Shown one piece after another: positions 34,562-43,187 of a DNA stretch of 64,000 nucleotides; position 1 is the first letter of the stretch, and each line of letters begins with the position of its first letter. The notes beneath the pieces are model-generated. The model saw only the letters and a list, made by a program, of their open reading frames with translations. It was not told where the DNA came from and did not search any database. Source of the stretch: Pseudoalteromonas luteoviolacea (lineage in GTDB: Bacteria; Pseudomonadota; Gammaproteobacteria; Enterobacterales; Alteromonadaceae). The translations under genes were made by a program, and so were the position numbers. The DNA lies in assembly GCF_000814765.1 (NCBI RefSeq), contig NZ_JWIC01000007.1, positions 660,500 to 724,499 on the forward strand, given 5' to 3'.

Positions 34562-35752
34562 GATTGCGGGGCAAGGCCGCAATGACGGGGTTTTAGGGTT
34601 GAGTAGTGATTTAAGTTATAGGTTTTCAATGCCCCTAGTTTTTGACTCTTCATGGCGGTTGCTACACTTCAATAAAACTCCCCCCTTCGTCACTCTGAAC
34701 ATGCTTCAGAGCCCATAACTCGATGAGACTTTTTAACCCGTTTTAGCAACTTAGCTTCCTTTAGAAAAACATGGATTGCGGGGCAAGCCCGCAATGACGG
34801 GGTTTGAGGGTTGAGTAGTGATTTAAGTTATAGATTTTCAGTGCCCCTAGTTTTGGACTCTTCACTGCGGCTGCGACACTTCAATAAAACTCCACCTCCG
34901 TCACTCTGAACATGCTTTAGAGCCCATAACTCGATGAGACTTTTTAACCCGTTTTAGCAACTTAGCTTCCTTTAGAAAAACATGGATTGCGGGGCAAGGC
35001 CGCAATGACGGGGTTTGAGGGTTGAGTAGTGATGTAAGTTATAGGTTTTCAGTGCCCCTAGTTTTGGACTCTTCACTGCGGCTGCGACACTTCAATAAAA
35101 CTCCACCTTCGTCACTCTGAACATGCTTCAGAGCCCATAACTCGATGAGACTTTTTAACCCTTTTTAGCAACTTAGCTTCCTTTGGTAAAACATGGATTG
35201 CGGGGCAAGTCCGCAATGACGGGATTAGGCTAAGTGTGAGTTTTTTATCTTTTAAACTGAACGAGTATTCTACCTTTGCCACATCTTAGCTCCCATAATG
35301 TATCTGAAATATTTATCCATTTTTAATTACATAGCTTCCTTTGGCAAAACATAGGTTGCGGGGCAAGCCCGCAATGACGGGTTTTGAGGGTTGAGTAGTG
35401 ATTTAAGTGATAGGTTTTCAGTGCCCCTAGTTTTGGACTCTTCACTGCGGCTGCGACACTTCAATAAAACTCCACCTTCGTCACTCTGAACATGCTTCAG
35501 AGCCCATAACTAGGTGAGACTTTTTAAACCGTTTTAGCAACTTAGCTTCCTTTAGAAAAACATGGATTGCGGGGCAAGCCCGCAATGACGGGATTAGGCT
35601 GAGTGTGAGTTTTTTTATCTTTTAAACTGAACGAGTATTCTCCCTTTGCCACATCTTAGCTCCCATAATGTATCTGAAATATTTATCCATTTTAATTACA
35701 TAGCTTCCTTTGGCAAAACATAGATTGCGGGGCAAGCCCACAATGACGGGGT
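34562..35752. repeat. Array of alternating 211-bp and 158-bp repeat units with REP-like palindromes
   Basis: Seven copies of the palindrome TTGCGGG-GCAAG-CCCGCAA (with variants) start at about 34562, 34774, 34985, 35196, 35354, 35565 and 35723. The intervals are 212, 211, 211, 158, 211 and 158 bases. This gives the order A-A-A-B-A-B plus a terminal palindrome. A units also contain a second inverted repeat, CTCTGAA/TTCAGAG. Both unit types end in nearly the same TTAGCTTCCTTT/TAGCTTCCTTT segment. No credible gene lies inside: apparent reading frames only translate the palindrome. Confidence 0.9.
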
Positions 35753-36061
35753 TAGGGCTGCGTTGTGTGGTTATGTTCGTGGCTTTTGTATAACTCTAAT
35801 CAGAGCATCAAAGCTTATTTATTGAGAATTATTATCATTAATGATATTGTCATGCCAGTTTTGCATTAATATTTACTTTTTCATTTCAAGCCATAGGGTC
35901 TATCGACTTATCTATCATGGATCATAGCTTTTCAGTGGCGGCCCGTTGTTTTCAGTTTCGAGTTTTAGCTAAATAAGTTGAAGATAATTGACTTAAAATA
36001 CTGGTTTTTAGAGTTAAAGAGCGGTTGCTAAGGATAGCAGCTGCTAAAACAAGGAGTAAAA
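35753..36061 (+). promoter_or_regulatory. Upstream region of the MFS gene
   Basis: About 300 bases between the repeat array and the MFS transporter. It holds a Fur-box-like site (35824-35842) and an AAGGAG ribosome site at 36051-36056, five bases before a GTG start. No gene is visible in it. Confidence 0.5.
35824..35842 (+). promoter_or_regulatory. Fur-box-like operator
   Basis: GAGAATTATTATCATTAAT matches 14 of 19 positions of the standard Fur consensus. It lies about 220 bases upstream of the MFS start. Repression by Fur with iron is inferred. Confidence 0.5.
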
Positions 36062-37258
36062 GTGACAAATATAACTAAGAATGAAATTTCATCTGATGAA
36101 GTGCGACCGTTTAGCACAAAAGCGCTGATGTTTGAAACCTTTGCATGCACTATGGCGGTAATGGCATTTGCTGCATTAGCGGGACCAATTGCTCGAGTGA
36201 TTGGGTTAGAAGCATGGCAAATAGGTATAGCGATGACAGTCGCTGGTCTAGCATGGGTATTGATGGCTCGTTTTTGGGGGCGATTGAGTGACAAACGAGG
36301 GCGGCGTCCAATCATATTATTTGGTCTCTGTGGGTTTGTGATCAGCTATGCAAGCCTTGCGCTATTCATCGATTTTTCAATGAAAACCGCTATGGTACCG
36401 ACTTTGGCGTTTATTGGCCTTGTTGTTGGGCGGGGAGTGGCAGGGATCTTTTATGCGGCAGTGCCGACAACCAGTGCTGCACTCGTGGCAGACCATGTGC
36501 CGCCTAAACAGCGTACAGCAGCTATGGCAGGGATAGGAGCTGCTAGTGCTGCCGGTATGGTGATTGGCCCTGGCTTTGTGGGGCTGATTGGAGCTTATAG
36601 CTTGAGCATTCCTTTATACATTACGGCTATTTTACCAGCCATTGCATTGTTGGTGCTTTGGCGAGTGTTGCCGAAAATAGAGCAGCATGCAAAGCCTGAT
36701 GTGCAGTTAGTAAGATTAAGTGATGTGCGTTTGCGAAGGCCTGTTGCTGTGGCTTTTGTTGCCGCGTTTAGCGTCGCTATAGCGCAAATTACAGTGGGCT
36801 TTTTTATTCTCGATCGCCTGCAACTTGAAACATCGGCTGCCGCCCGTTCTGCAGGTATTGCGCTGGCCATTGTGGGAGTTGCTTTGATTGTCTCACAGGT
36901 GGCAGTGCAAAAGCTTGCGTGGCAACCGCAGAGGTTAATTTTGTTTGGCGGATTGACTGCTGCACTGGGCTTCATTGTGGCGTATTTTTCGCTATCATCC
37001 CTCATATTGTGGGTAGGCTATGGCTTAGCTGGTTTTGGTATGGGCTGGATATATCCATCGCTTTCTGCACTGGCTGCTAATTCGGTTGAACCCCATGAGC
37101 AAGGAGCTGCTGCTGGTACAGTCTCCGCGGCACAAGGGCTAGGCATTGTTACGGGTCCTATTGTTGGCACTGCCATTTATGGATTAGATTATGGATTACC
37201 TTATGCGTTGATTGCTGTGATGTTAATAATTACAGCGCTTTGGCGAACACCTAAATAG
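36062..37258 (+). CDS. MFS (DHA1-type) exporter, possibly iron-regulated
   Basis: A 398-residue major facilitator protein with twelve predicted hydrophobic segments and the loop-2 signature GRLSDKRGRRPI. It starts with GTG: AAGGAG is spaced five bases before it and there is no in-frame ATG nearby. DHA1 members are proton-driven exporters of drugs or small metabolites, including siderophores. The Fur-like site upstream makes a siderophore or iron-related export role plausible. No siderophore synthesis or receptor genes lie nearby, so the substrate is open. The gene stands alone. Confidence 0.8.
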   Translation: MTNITKNEISSDEVRPFSTKALMFETFACTMAVMAFAALAGPIARVIGLEAWQIGIAMTVAGLAWVLMARFWGRLSDKRGRRPIILFGLCGFVISYASLALFIDFSMKTAMVPTLAFIGLVVGRGVAGIFYAAVPTTSAALVADHVPPKQRTAAMAGIGAASAAGMVIGPGFVGLIGAYSLSIPLYITAILPAIALLVLWRVLPKIEQHAKPDVQLVRLSDVRLRRPVAVAFVAAFSVAIAQITVGFFILDRLQLETSAAARSAGIALAIVGVALIVSQVAVQKLAWQPQRLILFGGLTAALGFIVAYFSLSSLILWVGYGLAGFGMGWIYPSLSALAANSVEPHEQGAAAGTVSAAQGLGIVTGPIVGTAIYGLDYGLPYALIAVMLIITALWRTPK

Positions 37259-37517
37259 CTTGCAGCGCTTTACTAACCAAGGTGCGCTTCTATTTTTATA
37301 TAATTTTTATAGGAGTAAATTAATATGGATTTTTATTATATATGAGGTCGCTATAAATTATTTTTATGGTGTTTTTATATTGGTTTTAAGTGTTGTTTAG
37401 GCTTTGAAGTGCTTTCCTTGATGTCATTTTATTAAATTTTAATTTATTAAAATGCATTGTCATTACTCTCCGAAAAACCGACATTTTATTTCATATATTT
37501 TTCCATAGAGATCAAAG

Positions 37518-37634
37518 CTAATTATTGGTACCCGCAGCCGCAATGCTTTTTCCAATTTCAATAGCTTGTTGATGTGTTGCCCAGCCATTACTCTCACTTG
37601 GAAAAAATGTCACATGAGCACACAATTTCTGCAT
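37518..37634 (-). CDS. Possible 38-residue small protein or gene remnant
   Basis: A minus-strand frame starts MQKLCAHVTFFPSESNGW and continues with an amphipathic stretch (THQQAIEIGKSIAAAG) to a stop at 37518. The composition is more protein-like than the surrounding AT-rich sequence. There is no good ribosome site and I recognise no family. It may be the C-terminal end of a decayed gene. Confidence 0.2.
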   Translation of the reverse strand: MQKLCAHVTFFPSESNGWATHQQAIEIGKSIAAAGTNN

Positions 37635-38027
37635 TGTTATTCACCATGGGGCAGATATGGTACGAGGCTGATTAATAATACAATTTTCTGTGACAAGGCT
37701 CGCCAGCCACTGCTAAGGGTTTTATTATTTTCAGATAAAATAGCAGCTAGTAAGGAGAGTTGCCGCTTTAAAAGAACATTATAATGTGCATTTTTATATG
37801 TGGTGGATAATGCTGGGAAGCTTGTTTTTTAATTGAGTTTTTGGGTTTTTATTGTTGCAGATTAAAGTTTCTAACTTTGATTTCAATAAATATAAATTTA
37901 AAGTTAATGTATGGGTTTGGTTTTTACGGTTTTAAAATGTGAGATTGGCTTTTTATGTATGGTGTGTAGGGAAATATAAGGCTTAGTTTTAATAAAGTTT
38001 ATTATAAAATCAGGTGTTTTTTTACAG

Positions 38028-38060
38028 AAAAATGGGTTAGTTGCCAAACAATTAACCCAT
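38028..38060 (-). terminator. Terminator of the chaperone-usher operon
   Basis: On the minus strand ATGGGTTA and TAACCCAT form an 8-bp stem with a 13-base loop followed by TTTT. It starts about 58 bases after the major pilin stop. Confidence 0.7.
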
Positions 38061-38117
38061 CATCTTAGATCAGGCGGTTAAGAATAAGCCATAAAAACTT
38101 TGCCGCCTAATATGTTA

Positions 38118-38624
38118 TTAGTTAGGGCTTACAGTGACTGTAATAGTATCTGAGTAAGTACCAGCGTCATTTAGACCATTTGACTGTGGTGTGATTTTTA
38201 GCGCAGTTGCTTGTGTCTCACCAGAAACACCAGTACCGGCAGCTGTTGCTTTTGAATGCTTGTAAGTACCTGTTTGTAAGTCGATTCCAGTTGTGTCACC
38301 GATGTTAAGTGTATATGCAATTTTGCTGCCTTTAGCATTGTTGGCAACTAAGAAACCACCATTAGCTGATGTGTATTCAGTCGTCGCGTTCTCGCCAGTG
38401 TTACACCAAACATCTAGAGTACCGATATCTTGAGTTTGTTGTGAAGAATCAAGTTTAAGACCAGTTACGCTGTTGCTGTTGCCGCTGCTGGTTTTACACA
38501 TTGGCTCAATAGTACCTTCAAAAGAGAATTTTGCTTCAGTTCCGGTGATGTCTGTAACGACAGCTGATGCTGAGATTGATGTAAATGCAGTTGCAACGAA
38601 TAATGTTTTTAGTAATGCGTTCAT
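38118..38624 (-). CDS. Major pilin-like secreted subunit of a chaperone-usher pilus
   Basis: A 168-residue protein with a clear signal peptide (MNALLKTLFVATAFTSISASA). Two cysteines, in EPMCKT and DVWCNTG, probably form a disulfide. The rest is a Thr/Ser/Gly-rich beta domain ending SDTITVTVSPN, the kind of terminal strand pilins donate or receive during assembly. The ribosome site is AAAGGGGAAAG. It is the last gene of the operon, separated from the tip gene by 172 bases, which may allow extra expression of the main subunit. Confidence 0.65.
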   Translation of the reverse strand: MNALLKTLFVATAFTSISASAVVTDITGTEAKFSFEGTIEPMCKTSSGNSNSVTGLKLDSSQQTQDIGTLDVWCNTGENATTEYTSANGGFLVANNAKGSKIAYTLNIGDTTGIDLQTGTYKHSKATAAGTGVSGETQATALKITPQSNGLNDAGTYSDTITVTVSPN

Positions 38625-38796
38625 GGCTTTCCCCTTTAATAAAACACGAAGTAGTTTTTATTTCCAATTTTAATTTTTAGGTGTTCTCACCTTGTTGATA
38701 AATTAAAAGCAAAGGCTGTGCCAAGAATGAAATATTATTCCAATTTTTTTGAGTTGGTTGAGATAAAAAATAATTTAATCTTTTTATATCATATGT

Positions 38797-39663
38797 TTAC
38801 CTTGGGTATACGGTCAGTGATAAATTATCTCGATAGTAGCCAGCAGGCATGAGCTCCACATTGCCTAAAATGAATTCAAAGCCATACCACTTATTTTTGA
38901 CGCCGGGATAAAAGTTGTAGCTACGGTATATCTGCTCAGATGACGACATTTTGACGTTATCAAAGCTCACAGAGTAGTTGATAAGCGCACCAGTGTTGGT
39001 TTCATGACGCAAGCCATTGAACTCGGAGTCTAATACAATATCGTACGAGCTATTACTGAGGATTTTTACGCCCCAGTAAAAGCGCATATTGCTTTGTAGC
39101 TCACCTAAGTTCACTTGATAGTGTCCATGGCTACCGGCCACTTTACCCTTACTGTTATTGTCTAAGGTGATTGCAACCTGTGGCTCAGAGTAATAGGTCA
39201 TGTCAAAATATTGTTCTTCAACAATTTGATTGTTTTTTACAATGGACACTCTAATGGCCCCATTGTATTCGCCTGCAGGAAATAAACTGTAGTGACGAAG
39301 ACGAACCCACATTTGGGTCGTTCTTTCATTCAATGGGGATTTCCAGATCCCATTTCTCACTTTAATTTTTTTGAATTGAGCATCGTAGAGCTTTGCGTAT
39401 TTATCTTGCGTTGGTCCTTCGAATACCATTGAATAGTAGTAGACGTCTTCTACCCATATTTCGTCAGCGCAATTTAGGAGTTGATCGGAAACTTGCACTT
39501 TCAACGGCAAATAGACGGTAACTCTATTATTATGTTCGGTAATGATGTCTGTTGAATTAGAGGTGACCCACAAGTTACCGTAGCAGCTGTTCCAATTTGC
39601 ATATGCCTGTGCAGTAAGCATCATATAAGTCAAAACCATTAACGCCAAGATTCTGAATTTCAT
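38797..39663 (-). CDS. Tip or minor subunit of the chaperone-usher pilus
   Basis: A 288-residue protein with a signal peptide (cleaved after AQAYA). Two cysteines (NSCYGN, LLNCADE) and two beta-rich halves fit a two-domain tip adhesin: a receptor-binding first half and a pilin-like second half ending NLSLTVYPR. The start overlaps the usher stop by one base (TAATG), so its synthesis is coupled to the usher. The ligand is unknown and the family was not recognised from sequence alone. Confidence 0.6.
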   Translation of the reverse strand: MKFRILALMVLTYMMLTAQAYANWNSCYGNLWVTSNSTDIITEHNNRVTVYLPLKVQVSDQLLNCADEIWVEDVYYYSMVFEGPTQDKYAKLYDAQFKKIKVRNGIWKSPLNERTTQMWVRLRHYSLFPAGEYNGAIRVSIVKNNQIVEEQYFDMTYYSEPQVAITLDNNSKGKVAGSHGHYQVNLGELQSNMRFYWGVKILSNSSYDIVLDSEFNGLRHETNTGALINYSVSFDNVKMSSSEQIYRSYNFYPGVKNKWYGFEFILGNVELMPAGYYRDNLSLTVYPR

Positions 39664-42116
39664 TATTCTGTGCCTCCTTTAGGCTGCGCGGCTTGTAACG
39701 TAATCGTGCCTACCCTGACAAATCGTTGCTCTGTGCCAGAAATATTGATCAGGCCTGTCATATCCCCTAATTCAACGAGATATTGTCCTGTACTAATTCC
39801 TTCAATGACAAAGCGGCCAGTTCGATTGGTAAAAAATGGCCAGCTTTGAGGTTGATTATCAGCGTCAATGTCGGTTTGTCGTTTTACAATCCGACCACGT
39901 TGCATTGCAATAGCTGTGCCCGAGTTGTCTGCGAATTTACCAATGACGGTATAAGAGAGATCTGAACCAATTTGAATGTGGTGCCCAGTTGCAGCGCCGC
40001 CGACTTTAACATACATACCGGGTCCCCAGTCATAGCCAAGTGGTGCATCGGGTACATCTATGTTGAGTTGAGCTTTACTGTATCCGCTTCCTAAATCAAT
40101 GAGTGAGCCAACTTGGCTACTCGGTTTGGATTGCGCGCGCCCGTTTCTGTCGACATTGACCAGTACATTAGCGTCATTTAAAGTTTTATGTTTCGTAATG
40201 ACTGCAAATGGTGCTGTTGTTGTGGCGCTCAGGCCAATATGGCCATCAGCGACCCCAAGGCTGGTAGACAAGTTCACGCTGGCGCTGCTTTCTGAACCGA
40301 TGCCATAGCGAGAATAGTTACTGGCGCTGATATCTGTTCTCATAAATGAGCTGGTGTAGCTGGCTTCTAATTGCTCTTGCCTAAAGTCGTCACCTTGCTC
40401 AGCCAAAACTTGATAGCCATAGTCGTTTACAAAGTTATAATTTGTTTTTGCATAGCTGGCACTTGAGACTTTGGTACGGCTATTATACTGAGCTCGAGTT
40501 CGGTGGTTGGTTTTTCGACTGTCATAATTCCATGTAAAGGTAAGAAACAATTTATTGTCAGAGATAAACCGCTCATCTTCACTGTCACTGAAGTTGTAGC
40601 CTATTCTCATGCGAATATCTTCATAGCGCAGGTTTAACTCAGTACTGACATTATCGGTAGTAAGATTGTTTTCATCTTTTGCACGGGCCGCATTGAAGTT
40701 TAAGTCTATATGCTCATTGATAAAGAAGCTATAGTCGACAAATGCACGATTTCGGTTGTTGATGGTGTTAAACTCAAGCCAAGGTGTATTGGTAAAGTTA
40801 TGGCTTATCTCATAGCCAATGCGTAAGTTAGGAGATCCTACATTGCCATCACCAAACACACTGTGTTCAGTTTCAATCGAATATATACTGCCTGTTGTAT
40901 TATCGACTTCACTTTGAGAGTAGCGTATAGAGATGTTACCCACAGGGCTGTTTATTGTTGCGAGTGATCCAATGACATGACCTCGAGGGTGCACTGCACC
41001 ATTGAAGCCAAAGGTAAAGTGGTCACTTAGACCGTATTCATAGCTACCAGATACAAGTAGGTCATCATCATATTCAAAGCGCCTTTCTTCAAATGAAGAT
41101 AAATAGCCAACAGATAAGGTGTAATCACTTAAACCTTTTGCCAGCAATCTCGCATTATAGTGCGTGGTAAAATTAAATTCCTCTTGTTCACCATTTGGAT
41201 AAGTGGCGATGACGCGAATATTGTTCTCACCTGAAGTGAGTGGCAGGTCACTGAGATCATATCTTCCTGCTTTTACGCGGATCCGAGAGATCAAAAAATC
41301 ATTAATATAGACTTCAAGAATTGCCATACGCGGAAGAACAAACTGTTGGCTGTTGCCTGGGGTAATTCGCCGTTGAGGCTGTAATTTGGAGTATGCTTTT
41401 TCAATACTGAAGCCTGCCAGTTGGGCGCTTGAGAGGTGGCCTGTGCTATTGATACTTGTATCACCAAGGGTAATGCGCAGAGGTTTGTCAGGTTGATCGT
41501 AATATAAAGCAGTTTCTCCGCGATATACTTTGGTCTCTCTGCGACTGCCATTTTCCCAGAATAATGAACTGCGCATATTAACACCATCTCCGCCACCAAC
41601 ATTTGCGTTCATCAGCCATTCAAATTGTGATCTATGGTCATTATGATTGTTAAAGCGCTCATGGTTTAAGTTGAGGTTATTTAACATAGCCCAATAAGCT
41701 TCACCTTTGGGTTGTTCAAAGTGAGTCTGCCTGCCATAAGACAGGTTATCAGTTGCCATTGCCGCTTCAGAAAGAGACATTTCTATGGTGAGATCTTGAG
41801 CTTGAAGTTTAAGCTCTATCCCTTGCGCTGCAAATTCTTCAGGTGAAATAGGTGTTTCGCCTTGTCTCGTTAGCCAATCAATGACGTTTTGGCTGAGAAC
41901 ACTGTGTAACTGTTTTTTAAATTCAGAGGCAGAAATAGACTTCAGCTCAAAGCCATCTGTAGCGGCAGAAATTTGCCCCACTTCGGCAACATTGAGCCGC
42001 ACAGGAAAATCCATTTCGAATGTGGTAGCAAAAACACGGGTGGCCCAAAGCAAAAGAAGTGTGAACAGTACACACTTCTTTTTGATAGGCCGAATAGTAG
42101 CGCCTAATTTAGACAT
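39663..42116 (-). CDS. Outer-membrane usher of a chaperone-usher pilus
   Basis: An 817-residue usher with a signal peptide. An N-terminal chaperone-binding region is followed by a long beta-barrel from about residue 130 (alternating aromatic strands such as NISIRYSQSEVD). A plug-like segment with PRMAILEVYINDFLISRIRV lies near 263-282, and C-terminal beta domains include GRFVIEGISTGQYLVELG. It secretes and polymerises the subunits encoded next to it. Domain make-up suggests one of the alternative (alpha/CFA-like) usher clades rather than the classic FimD type, but the clade is uncertain. It starts 8 bases after the chaperone stop. Confidence 0.8.
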   Translation of the reverse strand: MSKLGATIRPIKKKCVLFTLLLLWATRVFATTFEMDFPVRLNVAEVGQISAATDGFELKSISASEFKKQLHSVLSQNVIDWLTRQGETPISPEEFAAQGIELKLQAQDLTIEMSLSEAAMATDNLSYGRQTHFEQPKGEAYWAMLNNLNLNHERFNNHNDHRSQFEWLMNANVGGGDGVNMRSSLFWENGSRRETKVYRGETALYYDQPDKPLRITLGDTSINSTGHLSSAQLAGFSIEKAYSKLQPQRRITPGNSQQFVLPRMAILEVYINDFLISRIRVKAGRYDLSDLPLTSGENNIRVIATYPNGEQEEFNFTTHYNARLLAKGLSDYTLSVGYLSSFEERRFEYDDDLLVSGSYEYGLSDHFTFGFNGAVHPRGHVIGSLATINSPVGNISIRYSQSEVDNTTGSIYSIETEHSVFGDGNVGSPNLRIGYEISHNFTNTPWLEFNTINNRNRAFVDYSFFINEHIDLNFNAARAKDENNLTTDNVSTELNLRYEDIRMRIGYNFSDSEDERFISDNKLFLTFTWNYDSRKTNHRTRAQYNSRTKVSSASYAKTNYNFVNDYGYQVLAEQGDDFRQEQLEASYTSSFMRTDISASNYSRYGIGSESSASVNLSTSLGVADGHIGLSATTTAPFAVITKHKTLNDANVLVNVDRNGRAQSKPSSQVGSLIDLGSGYSKAQLNIDVPDAPLGYDWGPGMYVKVGGAATGHHIQIGSDLSYTVIGKFADNSGTAIAMQRGRIVKRQTDIDADNQPQSWPFFTNRTGRFVIEGISTGQYLVELGDMTGLINISGTEQRFVRVGTITLQAAQPKGGTE

Positions 42117-42124
42117 GGCTTAGG

Positions 42125-42820
42125 CTATTTTTTATCAAGTAAATTGACAAGTTTTACACTTTTACTGGGTTTCTCTTTCAAAACTGGCTGTAAGTCGACT
42201 GCCATTTTGTGTCCGGGCATAATGAAACGGCCGGAGGTAATGGATTGAAGCTGTGCCCAGGCGATGACTGTTTCACCTTCATGAAACTGATAGTCGAAAT
42301 GTGACAAATCTAATACCCGTTTTCCAGTATTAGAAATTGTTAGGGTACAGTCATCAAGCTTGTCACATTGGATATCACTTTGCTGTTGACTTGCAATGCC
42401 GTCAGGGCTCACAAACACTAGGGTCGCAAAGTTAAACACCATTTTTACGCCAGATTTGTCATCTTCGTCTGGCAGCGGGAGTTGCTTGAATACAATACGA
42501 TATGAATGCGTCTCTTTTAATTCTGGCGAACCTAAGTATTTTGCGCGAAACACTTGATAGCTTTTTGCTGCGACTTCAACTTGTGGGGGTAGCACAATAA
42601 AGTCGTCTTCTGCGGGGACTAAGACTTCTTGTTGTTTGTCATTAAAAGTACGTTTATATACCTCTATTTCAATTGGTAATGCGCTGTCACTTGGATTTTG
42701 TAGTCGATAGGTCACTAAAGACTTTTTACCATGTGCAGCAAGATCAACAATCATAGGCTGAACTTGATAGGCCATTGCAGGGATGGATAACCAGAAAAGG
42801 AGTAACATGAATAAACGCAT
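42125..42820 (-). CDS. Periplasmic pilus chaperone
   Basis: A 231-residue protein with a signal peptide (MRLFMLLLFWLSIPAMA). An N-terminal Ig-like domain with LRNPSDSALPIEIEVYKR-type text (YRLQNPSDSALPIEIEVYKR) and YQVFRAKYLG is followed by a second beta domain. It binds pilus subunits in the periplasm and delivers them to the usher. The ATG at 42820 is chosen: GGAAG lies just upstream, while the frame extends only to a TTG at 42838. It is the first gene of the operon, so the promoter should lie in 42821-43187. Confidence 0.78.
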   Translation of the reverse strand: MRLFMLLLFWLSIPAMAYQVQPMIVDLAAHGKKSLVTYRLQNPSDSALPIEIEVYKRTFNDKQQEVLVPAEDDFIVLPPQVEVAAKSYQVFRAKYLGSPELKETHSYRIVFKQLPLPDEDDKSGVKMVFNFATLVFVSPDGIASQQQSDIQCDKLDDCTLTISNTGKRVLDLSHFDYQFHEGETVIAWAQLQSITSGRFIMPGHKMAVDLQPVLKEKPSKSVKLVNLLDKK

Positions 42821-43187
42821 TTGACTTCCAACAAACAAGCTTGATTAAAAAATTTGCTATACGATACCTGTACTATTAGCTAAAACAAGAGCAAATTACC
42901 TTTTTGATAAAAAATTTAGGCCTGACTTTCCAAATGTTGTGACACTGAAATCACCGATGGCGTTTTTTAATTCAAATTACCAATAAAGGTATGTATATAT
43001 TATCTATTAATTACCTTTTGTTGAATATTTTATAATTGACTCCTTAATCACTCTAGTACTATGAGTAAAAATTAAAAAGTACATAAAAGTCATATTATTA
43101 ATTTAATTATGAACAAGAGGGAATTGTTGACAAGTTAAATATTTTGTTACGAATATAGGGGCGAACATAAATAAAAAAGGAGTTACT
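42821..43187. promoter_or_regulatory. Divergent promoter region between pilus operon and S41 peptidase
   Basis: About 370 very AT-rich bases between two divergent genes. No specific operator is recognised. AAAAAAGGAG just before 43188 is the peptidase ribosome site. Confidence 0.45.

Larger units (their letters stand above)
37259..38117. other. AT-rich intergenic region without a clear gene
   Basis: About 860 bases between the MFS gene and the pilus operon. It contains the pilus operon terminator (38028-38060) and a doubtful 38-codon frame on the minus strand (37518-37634). The 72-codon plus-strand frame at 37566 lacks a ribosome site and protein-like composition. Nothing else is recognised. 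Confidence 0.6.

Noticed and set aside
34405..34653. Minus-strand frame reading KPRHCGLAPQS
   Set aside because: It translates the REP-like palindrome and runs into the opposite strand of the immunity gene; this is a common false gene.
34562..35752. CRISPR array
   Set aside because: Spacers are 130-190 bases, of only two kinds and repeated, with no cas genes. It is a satellite-like array.
37566..37784. 72-codon plus-strand frame in the AT-rich gap
   Set aside because: No ribosome site and cysteine-rich, unlikely composition; the opposite strand looks more protein-like.
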